From Mermis nigrescens (Eukaryota; Nematoda; Enoplea; Mermithida; Mermithidae), in contig JAVLUZ010000273.1 of NCBI GenBank assembly GCA_036768485.1, positions 5,003,391 to 5,067,390 on the forward strand: a DNA stretch of 64,000 bases, given 5' to 3'. How positions within the stretch are numbered: position 1 is the stretch's first letter; each line of letters starts with the position of its first letter. Below, piece by piece: positions 53,941 to 64,000 of this stretch. Below the pieces are notes generated by a model that worked only from the letters and a program-made list of their open reading frames with translations, searched no databases and was not told the DNA's origin. Both the position numbers and the translations under genes were made by a program.

Positions 53941-55365
53941 ACTAATACTAATACTAATGCTTTATTTGGAAAAAAACACAAGGGTAAAACAAAAGTCGCA
54001 AGGAAAATAGAATAAAATGCGAAATGTCCTGGACACACAGGCAAACAGATTGCGCTCACGTGTGCCCCATCAAAAAATTCCCGAAATCGACCTTTTTCGA
54101 ATTTCTCTTAAATGTCTCAACATTTGGAGAACTTCAAATATATTGTGGAAGATCGTTCCAAATTCTAGCTGATCTAGTAGCAAAACAATACTTTTTACAA
54201 TCAAGTCGAAATTTTTCTAAATAGATCTGATTTGCAAATGCATTTCTAGTACGCGAATGACCATAAAACTTATAAAAATCTTCAGAAGGCAAGAGATTAT
54301 TGTGAATAATATTATACGTAACAATTAAATCAAAATAAATTCTACGGAGTTCAAGCCTCTCTAAATTTAAGGCTTTTAACCTTTCATCATAAGAAAGTCC
54401 CATATATCCAATTAACCTTTTAGTAAATTTTCGCTGTACCCTTTCAACCCTGTTGATATCAGAAAGCAAATAGGGGCTCCATACAGTTGGAGCATACTCT
54501 ACTAAAGGCCGAATATAATTCTTAAAAGCAAGAACCAACATTTTAGGATCACGTGATTCAAAACATTTGAAAACCAAAGCACTCATTTTCAAAGCCTCTG
54601 CTGATATATTAGTACAATGACAACTAGATGATAAGTTTGTTGTTAAGGAAACACCTAAATCTCGAATTGAGGAACCTGCGTCAGATAACAAAAAATGGTT
54701 TATGTGATATGTAACTTTAGGATTAGCGTACCCTAGATATAACACAGAACATTTAGGGAGAGATATGCTTAACTGATTTTCTTCAGACCAGGAAACCAGC
54801 TTATCTAAATATTTTTGCAACAAAGTATAATTTTGAGAAAAATTAAAGAGCTTTAAATCATCAGCAAAGAAAAAGACTTCACTATGCTCAACAGCTTGAA
54901 CAAAATCGTTTACAAACAACAGAAACAAAGGGTCCTAAAACGCTACCTTGAGGTACGCCACTAATAACTGGTTTTCTATCAGAAAGAGCGTCGAAAATTT
55001 TGACCTTTTGTGTACGATTTGTCAAGAAAGAAGTTAACCATTTTAATAGCATTCCATTTATCCCATAATGCTTCAACTTCTCTATCAATTTGGAATAAAC
55101 AACAGAGTCGAAAGCTTTACTAAAATCGACATAAACAACATCAATAGGAATAGATGCGTCAAGTGATTTAACCCACATGTTTGTACACTTCAAAAGCTGA
55201 GTTTCACATGACTTTCCCTTTTGAAAACCAAACTGCCGTGAAAAGAAATTAGGTTTCGACTTTAAAGAAGCAATTAAAGCTCTGTTTATAATATACTCCA
55301 TAATTTCACAAGTGACGCAACAAAGAGATATTGAACGATATGTTTTGTACCAGTATTTAGGCTCA
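53941..55365 (-). mobile_element. Jockey-like non-LTR retrotransposon, 5'-truncated
   Basis: Minus-strand RT remnant ending at a short TTAGTA repeat tail with AAATAAAGC (53941-53970), the 3' end style of Jockey/CR1 relatives. The 5' part is missing. Two frames meet near 54920. Confidence 0.82.
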
Positions 55366-55370
55366 TTCAC
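54134..55370 (-). pseudogene. Jockey-like reverse transcriptase, frameshifted
   Basis: The upstream frame (54888-55370) carries Y-R-S-I-S-L (for N-Y-R-P-I-S-L), F-S-R-Q-F-G-F-Q-K-G, V-V-Y-V-D-F-S-K-A-F-D and G-V-P-Q-G-S-V-L-G-P. The downstream frame (54134-54928) carries the catalytic F-F-A-D-D-L-K-L-F, then L-G-V-S and R-V-Q-R-K-F-T-K-R-L. A frameshift of small size lies near 54920. Everything before RT is absent. Confidence 0.88.
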
Positions 55371-56417
55371 TCTTCCATTTTCCGGATTTTACCCATTTTT
55401 CCATCTTCCATTTCCCGGCATTTACCCATTTTTTATTTTTCATTTCCGGGTTTCATCCATTTTCCATACTTTCATTTCTGGATGTCACCATTTTCCATTT
55501 CCGTTTCCGGATTTTATCCACGTCCTACTTTACTTTGAAGAGGCGCACGGAGCAAGTTTGAGACGCTTGTTGAGGGAAGGACGATCGTATAACTCCTGAA
55601 ATGTGTGCACCATAGTAACGCATATATCCCGACCTAAGCGGGAGTAATACTGACCTATGCGGGAGCGAAACCGACCTAAGCAAGAGTATTATCATCCAAG
55701 TAAAACTAAGCCTAAGCCTAAGCCTATGAAAAACAGAGAAGTCCGAAAAAATCGATAGTTTACGGCCATGCTCTACAGGCGCACATTTCAGGATTTTGAG
55801 GGAAGTGAAATTTCAAAATTTTTTACACATTTGGTTTAATTTTTGCCTACTTTTTATTGGTGTTTAGGCCGCTCTGCACTGATAGCAATAGCAATACTTT
55901 TGTTGACGACAACCTGCTCTAGAACTTCACTATAATTGAAAATCGTCATCTGCACGGACTTGGACCATCGCTTTTTCCACATTAAGAAGTTGTTGTAAAC
56001 AAAAATTTTGTGTTATAAAAAAATTTTGGGCCTGGTTCCAGTGATTGACCGGGCGGCTGGCCCCGGCCAGTCTGAGGGTGACCGGCCCCGGCTCTGGCTA
56101 AAAGTAGGCCAGTCGCCGGATCTGCAGTTTACTTAAATTGTAAGATTAAGCATAAGCGTTTTCAACAAAAAGGATTTAAGTGTTTTGAACAAGAAGTAAT
56201 TCAATGACAAACAACACACATATAGTTTACATGTAAAAGCCTTCTCGATCGTATAACTTTGTTCCCTATTAGACGCTAGTGACAGTGGTGCTTTCGCTGT
56301 GTACGACTGGTGATTCCTCGTTAGAAATTCTGGGTCGGATTTTCAGGCCCGATGTAATTTTTTAATAAAAAAATTAGTGATTTTCTTTAAAACCTCTTAT
56401 TAGGTACTACTTTTAAT
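55366..56417. other. repeat-rich stretch, no gene
   Basis: 55370-55530 repeats CCATTTTCCGGATTTTACCC-like phrases, probably the subterminal array of another transposon. Around 55620-55690 CCGACCTAAGCGGGAG-like phrases repeat three times. At 56040-56110 there is a GGCCCCGG island. Confidence 0.5.
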
Positions 56418-57543
56418 TAGAGGTGTGCCAGGCCCCTGCCCGCCCCGGCCCCGGCCGAGCCGGGCCCAGGCCCCGGCCCCGGGCCAGGGCCAGGCTGGCC
56501 CCGGCGCCGATGCCATGGCCTGTAAAAACGATGAAAAATTAATGAAAATCTAACAAAATTAATCTTTTTTGCCTAATTACGCAACATAATATTTATTTAT
56601 TCGCAAAAATAAGCTAAATTTCGTTAAAATTAAGCTTAGGCTACTGTTGTGTTTCGCTTCAAGTAATCTAATAATCAAGATTTGAGTGAGCATTGAAACA
56701 ATTCGATACATTCTTGAATAGCTTAGCTCTATTAAGAATTTTTATTGCGAAAATAAGCACGTTTGACCGATAATTCTTAGACAATAAAGTTTAAAATGCA
56801 AGGGACTTCCACCAGTGTCTGTAAAATTGTTTTATAAATCGATGTATGTACTTATGTACCTAAAAAATGCTAGGGTGCGGCAACTTATTTTATCACCTAG
56901 ATAGAATTCGTTTGCTTTAATATATGCGATTTTTCACTAATTTCGGGCGCTGTGCGCCAAATAATAGAGCAAATGTCTTCATTTTTGTGTGGTTTTCAAT
57001 TAATTTGTTAAATATTATTTTTATTTGATTATGCATGTTCCCTAATCTTGGTAAATGATTTTTCGTCGTACAAGCATTGTTCGCCCCTATGATTTTGTTG
57101 ATATTCTAGAGATAAATTTTTCAAGCGTGTAGTTAATCTCTGGGTTACTTATTTGTCGTGCAATGTAATCGTAATCTTTTGTATTGTACTGTTTTGCTCG
57201 TCTATTTCTTTCATCGAATCAGCATAAATACTATAGAAAAGTCATATTCTGTTCAGCTTAGCTTATTGTTTTCAATGCCTAACAGCTATATTCACAATTA
57301 TTTATTAATTTTTTTGTTTATTTCTCTTTTATCTGCTTATTTTTAAGTCTTTAATTCATTAAAGCAATATGTAATTGCTTACAATAGTAATACTAAGATG
57401 TTAGGTCAGTATAGAAATAATGTGGATGCTTGGTATAGCTTAGTAAGTATAGGGTATATGTTTTGTACAAGCCCCGGCCAGGCCCCGGCCGCCTGGCCCC
57501 GGCCCCGGCCCCGGCAAAGAGAGCCGGCCCCGGCACATCTCTA
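56418..57543. mobile_element. hAT-type element with GGCCCC arrays
   Basis: Left end TAGAGGTGTGCCAGG, right end CCGGCACATCTCTA, with the perfect 8-bp duplication CTTTTAAT (56410-56417 and 57544-57551). GGCCCCGGCC arrays in the same orientation fill both ends (56427-56515 and 57473-57533). The AT-rich interior has one CGGGCGCTGTGCGCC palindrome and no transposase that I recognise. Its terminal sequence is close to that of hAT element 2. Confidence 0.92.
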
Positions 57544-57559
57544 CTTTTAATGTATATTT

Positions 57560-57779
57560 TGATCAGGCTGAATTCCAATCTCGTTTAGTACCACTTCTTA
57601 GAAAGGGGGATCCTTCATCGACCGAAAACTGTAGACTTGCTTCTCTTTGTTGCTCGATTTGTAAATTGATGGAAAGTATTATTAATACTCAATTGCCTAA
57701 TTATTTGTCCACTAATAATTTAATATCTCCTTTTCAATATGGTTTCAAAAAGTCTTCTGAATTAGTTGTTAATTTGTAA
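57560..57779 (+). pseudogene. reverse-transcriptase finger fragment
   Basis: The plus strand codes L-V-P-L-L-R-K-G-D-P, E-N-C-R-L-A-S-L, K-L-M-E-S-I-I-N and L-I-S-P-F-Q-Y-G-F-K-K, then a stop. This is the first part of a Jockey/CR1-type RT (compare K-G-D, N-Y-R-P-I-S-L and Q-x-G-F). The catalytic part is absent. The element at 56418 inserted just before it. Confidence 0.75.
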
Positions 57780-58670
57780 AATTTCATGGGTTCACAGTTG
57801 ATAAAATTTACAGGATGGCTCAAGAAAAAGAATGGCGCATTGGTGGTCCTTATCACTTCCCCTATACTTGATCAAATTAATTGTGATTTGCTTTTCCTTA
57901 GAGCCTGTTACCTCTGCAAAAACGTGGTAAACTTTCAATTAAGCCGGTTAAGCTGCTGCTGATTTACTTTAAATTAAGCAGAAATCGTTCTTTCCGACTC
58001 TTTGCAGATTTTTCGCCTAAAACAAGGTATCTTTACAGCATTGTGATTTTCCAACAGGAAAAGATAATTGAACGTGGTTTGTTTTATATGTTAATAAATT
58101 TCCATGTTTATTATGTTTATACTACTCTCTTCATTTTTATTTTGATTGGTTTTGCCGACGCGAAATGCCATGAAATTTTTGAAAATTAATCTTTTCAGAA
58201 CGCATTTTGCAAAAAAATTCCGAAACTTCAAAAAATTCTTAAAACTTCAAAAACCTCAAAATTTTTTGAAATCCTCAATAAAAACCTGAAAAAGTTAAAA
58301 CTCAAAAAGCCTCAAGCGCGAAAAACCTAAAAATTTCAGGTAAAAAATCCACGGTTGGCAATCCTGCCTGGAACGCATTACTCATGTTTTTGTCTTTTAG
58401 CATTCCGCATGATGATCTGCTGGTATCGATAATGACTTAAGCTTCCTAGGAATTATTTCAAGCGACAGCTGTCAGTCGGGCGATTTTTATTTGATAGTCG
58501 ACAGAAATTGGCTGATAGTATATCGCCGAATTTAAAATGATATGACGCCAAGTATTAGCACCAGGTAGAGGATATATATACATTTGTTAATCGTATTTTT
58601 CTTTTTTTAAGAAAAATCTAAAACATTATTATCTTATTCGGTCTAAACCACACGAGGGCATAGAGAGGTT
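57780..58670. other. non-coding stretch, nothing recognised
   Basis: AT-rich. Around 58195-58345 a run of AAACTTCAAAAA-type phrases ends in TTGGCAATCCTGCC, which could be a transposon end. No gene. Confidence 0.35.
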
Positions 58671-58679
58671 AGAGAGGGG

Positions 58680-59060
58680 TCGGACATGCACAGCATAGGA
58701 ATTCTTGGGGAGGGTGAAATTTTAAATTGTCTTTCCGGGCTCAAAAGTCGTCAAAAACATCGTTTTTTAGCGTTTCCGACGACGCTTTATCTTTCTAAAG
58801 CATAAAAACAAAAAAATTTGAAAAAATCAGAAAAGTTGTAATAAACTGAACAAGACATAGTCAGAAAATGTGTATGTATGTATATGGCGGGAAGCGCCGA
58901 AAATTTGACACTTTTGAGCAAATAGATAGCTCAAAACGCTTAAAAGAGCACCTTTTCTACGAATTTTTCGGAAACTTGGAAAATTGCTACTCCGGGAAAG
59001 GGGGTTTGGGTTGAAAAATTTCTGGGGGTACCCCTCCCCTCAAAATTATGCACAGAATTC
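58680..59060. repeat. dispersed repeat related to the foldback arm
   Basis: GACATGCACAGCATAGGAATTCTTGG, GCGTTTCCGACGACGC and GGCGGGAAGCGCCGAAAATTTGACAC correspond to phrases in the arms of the element at 4190-6030 (4720-4960 and 5340-5580). Confidence 0.7.
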
Positions 59061-60690
59061 TAACTATTTAAAAATTTTTTGGAAAATCGGGTACTGTCAA
59101 AAAGCGCTTTCGGGAAAGGTACTATTATTTTAGTTTATAAAAAGGCATGTTAGAAACACTATTTACTGTGCGACCGTTTTCTTCGATCTCACCCCTTTTT
59201 GCTCACCTCTTCTTTGCTCATCTATGGTCTAGACCAAATATATGTATGCATGTGAATGATTTCACTTCGGAGGGGGCACAAGTTTTGAGGTCAGATATCT
59301 CGAGAACCACCTAAAGATAGGCGAAAATAAAGATAGTTTTGAGCATGTCTCGGCGAGCTATCTATGCGATGGTTAAAAAATTTTTAAAATGGAATTTCAA
59401 AAATTTTTCACTATATTCAATATCGATATACAGCAAATTTGAGCTATTTTGTGGGCTTAGAAGGCAAAAACTATAGCCGAACAATGAATGCGCCGGAAAA
59501 AATTGACATGCTCTCCACCTGTAACTCAAATTTGAGCTATTTTGAGCGTTTAAAGGATAATTTTATTTGAAAAAAACGCGTTAGGATTAGGTGTACAGGC
59601 GAGGTAATACATTTCCTGCTTGACAGATACATACCAGTCTTAAACGAGCATAGCTTTTTTGAATAATTTAATTTTTTCCACATCCAGTTGACGAAGAAAC
59701 GGCGCTTATTTCAAAGCGGTGAAAAATAATTTAATATCTTTTATTTTCCGATTTTTCGGTTATTCAATCCACCAAAGCCCCGTGTGTCTGATTTTCGATA
59801 CTTTTATGGACCGTTTGACATTGATTTTATGTTCCTAAGGAACCATGTTATACATTTGATTTCGACGGCATGCAGATTTAGGTTATCGTTTTTCCGCTTA
59901 TATTGAATTTATGTCTTAGACAGACATGTACAGAATAAATCGCACTTTATGGACATATGTTATACTGTAATGTATGCTTATGCACCTCCTGAGACGGAAC
60001 TCTCACTCTCACACGTCTGTTCCGCGCGATAAAGGTGCAATATCAAATGAGGCTGCTAAGTAATAAAGGTTATAGAATTAATTTGGAAAGGAGTATAACG
60101 CTCTTTTACTCTTAAGAATATAACAGCTACAGAAATTGATTTGAAATCGAAAATTGCCTTATAAATAAAAGCATATGAAATAGTAAGTTGGCGTATTTTT
60201 ACTTTATGTTACTGAATAGTTCAATAATTTTCTTCAATCAAATACATAGTACATTAGCAGCAAAATAAATTGTAAAAAGGGTATTTGATTATAAATTATT
60301 TTCATCATCCATTTTTAAGATTTTGTAGTTCTTACGATGATTTTTCGATTGTTTTCGGCACTTTGTGTCGATTTTGCACTAATTTTTCGAATTTTTGTTA
60401 TGGAAAACTATAGGAAATTTTGAAAGTTTTTACTTTTTTTCGCTCAGAAATAATTATGCCTGCCTAAATAGACAAAAAATCGTTAAGTACCTCAATCAGC
60501 ATACTTGACGAATTTTACGGACAATTTTTGACACTATTAGAAAAATTTGGGGTTTCTTCATCCCCGTCAAAAAATACTGATCCCCCTCACTGCTTATATA
60601 AGTATTGATCTTCAATTAAAACATTATTTTTTAGCAACATGACAAAATACGGGAAAGTAATAATCCAAGCACCTTTGCATGGGTAGGTAT
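59061..60690. other. non-coding stretch, nothing recognised
   Basis: About 1.6 kb with no exon, transposon border or tandem repeat that I can support. Confidence 0.35.
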
Positions 60691-60693
60691 ATA

Positions 60694-61090
60694 GCATAGG
60701 TGCACAAGGTTAGGGTCGGCAGGAGGGGGGGTGAAATCCCGAAAATCTATAACAGTAAATTTAATGTTCACGATTTTTCTGCTGTTTAAGCGATTAAACT
60801 GGTCAAAATAGCCTATAAAAGGTTTTTTTGGCAATATCGCATTTTAAAACATTTTTAGTCCAGTGTTGTCTGCAATTTATCATTTTAAACACTAAAAATG
60901 AAAACAATTGATCAATTTTACGCTCTTTTTGAGTAAAAAGTACATAAATTTTTTTGACATTTTTACTGCTTTTGGCCTCAAAAATGATGCGAAAAACGTT
61001 CCATCAGCTTAAAATCGCCAAACAGTACCTGTCCGGCTGACCCTTCAGGGACGTAATACCCCCTCACCGCCCTCTATGTGCATGTGTGGT
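60694..61090. repeat. about 400-bp dispersed element, copy 1
   Basis: From GCATAGGTGCACAAGGTTAGGGTCGG to CTATGTGCATGTGTGG. The inner TGGTCAAAATAGCCTATAAA, TCAAAAATGATGC, ACGTTCC and AAACAGTACCTG phrases are shared, in the same order, with copy 2 at 61925. The ends are loosely inverted (GGTGCAC / GTGCAT). Confidence 0.75.
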
Positions 61091-61924
61091 ATGTAGGTAC
61101 ATATGTATATACATAATGCGCATATTCAGGCAAATGGCTTCAGTTTCGCTACCGTTATTAGAAGGTTGCAGATTGCCGGTAAAGATGGCTGCTGTCGATG
61201 GAGGCACAGGATGTACAAATGAATTTTTATCGATCAATTTGATTGATCTTCAAATGCTCTTTATTTATTTCAGTTCAGATTGCTGAAATCCTTGCTTATA
61301 AATGTATCGATGGGTTCGACTGGTATTACGTGCACTACGTGGATTGTAAGTCACATAACATCGTAAAAACGCATGATTATTCGTTCGGATTATTTGTCTT
61401 CAATCCGCGCACTTCAATCAGCACTTTTTAGGGAAAAATATTTTACTTCCATTTATTTTCTATTTTGTTATTTTGTATCAAATTCGTTTCATTTATTATT
61501 TTTTCAATTATGTATTTTCAGTCTTCGTTTATATTTTTATCATTTTATTGGCAATTCTTTTTTAGGGAATTTTATAGGGTCATTCATCAGACGTAATGTT
61601 GCGGAGGGGAGGGGTTTGGAATTTTCGCCATCGCTAAAAGTTATTATTTAAAAAACCGTAGAAAAGTTACTCTTCTAAGCATTTTAGCGAATTTTTGGCA
61701 AAAAGCGTCAAATTTTCATTGCTTCACGCCACTTACTTTTTCATTGTGTTCTTACAATTTTTTCGATTTTTTTGATATTTTACCAAAATTTTTTAAGTGT
61801 GTTAATGCTCATATAGAAAAAGAGTGAATCGACAAAAACGTCAAAAGCTTGTTTTTTGAATTTTGATGGGTATTAATCGTTTATGAACGGCAAAAAACAG
61901 TTCGAAAATTTTTTAGTTCCCGTC
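61091..61924. other. non-coding stretch with repeat block
   Basis: AT-rich. At 61590-61930 GGGAGGGGTTTGGAATTTTCG and a CATTGCTTCACGCCAC palindrome remnant mark another dispersed repeat. I see no gene. Confidence 0.35.
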
Positions 61925-62335
61925 TATAGATACACAAGGTCTGGGTCGAGGGGAGGGGCGTAAAATCCCAGAAATCCAAACCAGCAAATTTAGCGTTTGC
62001 GATGTTTTTGCTATTCAAAAGATGAAAATCGGTCAAAATAGCCTATAAACGCTTATTAGTGGTGCACAATACCGCATTTTTGGAGCATTTTTAGCTAATG
62101 TGGACTGCATTATATCGCTTTTACTCGTAACACTAAATAATATAGAAATTGGTCAATGTTGGGCGCTTTTTAAGGAAAAAGTAGATACAAGTATTTGAGA
62201 AAAATTTTGACATTTTGTCCTCAAAAATGATGCAAGAAACGTTCCGTCAGCTCAAAATCGCTAAACAGTACCTGGCTGGCTTACCCTTCAGCCTGGATTA
62301 ATACCTCCTCACCCTCTCCTATGTGCATGTAGGTC
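61925..62335. repeat. about 400-bp dispersed element, copy 2
   Basis: Same order of phrases as 60694-61090, in the same orientation and about 1.2 kb away: ACACAAGGTCTGGGTCGAGG at the left, CTATGTGCATGTAGG at the right. A short AGGTC tandem follows (62330-62350). Confidence 0.75.
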
Positions 62336-63700
62336 AGGTCAGGTCAGGGAGAGATGAAATCCGGGATTTGTGGTCAGGGAGCACACATACACTTTGGGGT
62401 ACGGATTATTCTCCCTACAGGACTATGAGAAGCTTACCCCCTAAGGCCATTTTGGTCCAAAACCGGTTGCTCGAACCATGAAAAATGGTCAAATAATGTC
62501 TGAAATGTAATGTTAAGTATACATACTTATTTTTTCGAGCACTAGACTTTTCAATTCATTCATCCAGACACTTTTCTTCGACTATTTCGCACATATTTAT
62601 GTTTTAGATCATTTCATCGCCCTTATTGTTATTGTGTTCATACCAACTCGACCATATTAAATATTCATAAAGAATAAAATTTGACGGATTGAGTACCAAA
62701 TTTTGACATTAAATAGGTCCTCCCCTAATGAAAATCGTTTTACCCCTCCCAGAACTTTTGTCCGTGTGCATACATGTCAGGGAGGAGTGAAATCTGGGGT
62801 TCTTACTGCATTATGTTGCGTTTTTGGCTATTATTATGTAAAAATTACTTGAAAATACTTTATTTGGATCCTAAATTCCTCGATAGTACTTAACTTGTGT
62901 AAAATCATACGTGGACAAACCGTACAACTTCGTTCAACCCTACATCAAAGTAAGCCGGGTTGGTCTCAATGGGTAATGATCGATCGGGGCCCCGGCCCCG
63001 GCTATCCACGGCCATTTTTGGCCTCCCCCGGCCCCGGCCGAGGCAAGTCCTAAAAATGGCCGGGGAGGGCGTGGAAAATTTACTTGATTTTTTCAGTTCT
63101 TTTATAGTGTGATAGCAACAGTTTTCTAAATAAACCAGATATGTTATTTGCCTGCTTTGAATAATCATATGATCATTGTTCATGAGCTTAAGCTGGACAT
63201 TGTATGATTGCCTACAAATGACTGAAACGGTTAATCTGTTTTTCTCAAGAATTTGGCGTACTTGTCCTAAGATATAGCTTTTATAATCAATCAGTATCCT
63301 GAGTCAGTGTCATTTGGCATTCGATTTGCCAATGCATATTCCCACAGGGGATGAAACAAAGTGGGTCTTAGTTTGGAAACCCTAGAGCGCAAGTACTAAG
63401 GTCATATTTACGAGTATATATCTGCTGAAATACTCAAAAGTTTAACGATTTTCTGCAATCAAATTACTAAGCTAGAATTTTGTTCATTCAGCGTGAACAT
63501 TCGGACAGAAATGCAGCAGAAGAAAGTAATATTTTGACGAATTGCCCGCACAGTCTTTTAAAAAAGCAGAAGTTCACTCACCTTTTCATAGCTAAGTCTA
63601 AATTATTAGATTACTTTATATCGAAATGTAAATGTCTCCTCTTAAGCATGATCCTTTTCACTCAGGTGATAATGGTCAATATCGAATAAAAATTCGTTTC
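62336..63700. other. non-coding stretch with GC island
   Basis: Mostly AT-rich, no gene. 62985-63066 is a GGCCCCGGCCCC island flanked by AAAATGGCC phrases, of the same family as the arrays of the element at 56418. Confidence 0.4.
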
Positions 63701-64000
63701 TGGCCGTTTTTAGGTGTTTTTTTGGTCGTTCTTGAGCGTTTTTAGTAAACAATTTATGGTCATCCCCCGCTGTTTTGTATTCGGCATAGATTTTCCTGAT
63801 GTACAAAGACTTTTCGGGACCGTCTTTGTACGTGTACAAAGATTTTTGGGAGGGCAAAAATTGGAAAAAAGGTCTGAAATTCGCAAAAATTTTCGGCGCG
63901 CACCGAAATGAGTAATTGCGTGTTCTATATATCTTTATAATGGCAGAAATTGCATTTTAAAAGGGAAAATGTCAAATTTTTCGGCGTTTCGCGCCGTTTC
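63700..64000. mobile_element. partial copy of the element-3 repeat, cut by the window edge
   Basis: GACTTTTCGGGACCGTCTTTG, TTTTTCGGCGCGCACCG and the final TTTTTCGGCGTTTCGCGCCG track 49390-49625 inside hAT-type element 3 in the same order. It continues past the window. Confidence 0.75.

Noticed and set aside
63642..63911. Short frames at the right edge
   Set aside because: They fall in a dispersed repeat copy (compare 49390-49625) and carry no domain.

Overview
This is a stretch of invertebrate animal chromosome. It is AT-rich, intron-rich and heavily loaded with transposons. The evidence is a minus-strand gene in many small GT..AG exons coding immunoglobulin (Ig) domains of the titin/kettin (Sallimus) type, surrounded by hAT, mariner, foldback, RTE-like, Jockey-like and Ty3/gypsy elements. 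Kettin-type Ig domains suggest an ecdysozoan such as a nematode or arthropod, but the sequence alone does not settle the phylum. I see no rRNA, tRNA or CRISPR array.

Host gene. Eighteen minus-strand exons from 22779 down to 67 can be chained with every splice phase agreeing. They sum to 3233 nt, about 1077 codons, coding at least eight Ig domains, and the gene runs off the left edge. Further upstream (34294, 32937, 32414, and perhaps 46817) are exons coding helical, spectrin-repeat-like protein on the same strand. They could be the N-terminal part of the same gene, a spectrin-plus-Ig titin-like protein, or a separate gene. The link is not proven.

Intron and intergenic cargo, left to right: a 171-bp hAT-type MITE in three copies (838, 6692, 8210), one sitting on a splice acceptor; a foldback element with about 0.8-kb arms (about 4190-6030); a mariner remnant with a nested MITE (8201-9056); a 614-bp hAT-type element (10025-10638); a 254-bp MITE with about 60-bp inverted ends (16861-17114); a 205-bp tandem duplication (19661-20066); and an RTE-like retrotransposon (about 24500-27150) inside a TIR element.

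34739-45280 is a nearly complete Ty3/gypsy LTR retrotransposon. It has two 714-bp LTRs, a primer-binding site, a gag-protease-RT-RNase H frame, an overlapping integrase frame and a polypurine tract. Between integrase and the 3' LTR are two extra open frames of about 400 codons that I cannot match to an envelope gene. The first has a faint resemblance to the 3'-5' exonuclease fold of family A DNA polymerases. A splice-acceptor-like site just upstream and a 16-nt ATG/stop overlap suggest the two frames are expressed together from a spliced RNA. This is the best candidate for something undescribed.

47794-53755 is a nest of hAT elements: three fitted inside one another, each with a perfect 8-bp target duplication, and a fourth inserted into the target duplication of the first. 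It is followed by a Jockey-like remnant (about 53941-55365), another GC-rich hAT-like element (56418-57543), an RT remnant it interrupted, and repeat fragments to the right edge. A short palindrome, GGCGC-TTC-GCGCC, usually after AAATTTTC, recurs in many of these otherwise different elements.
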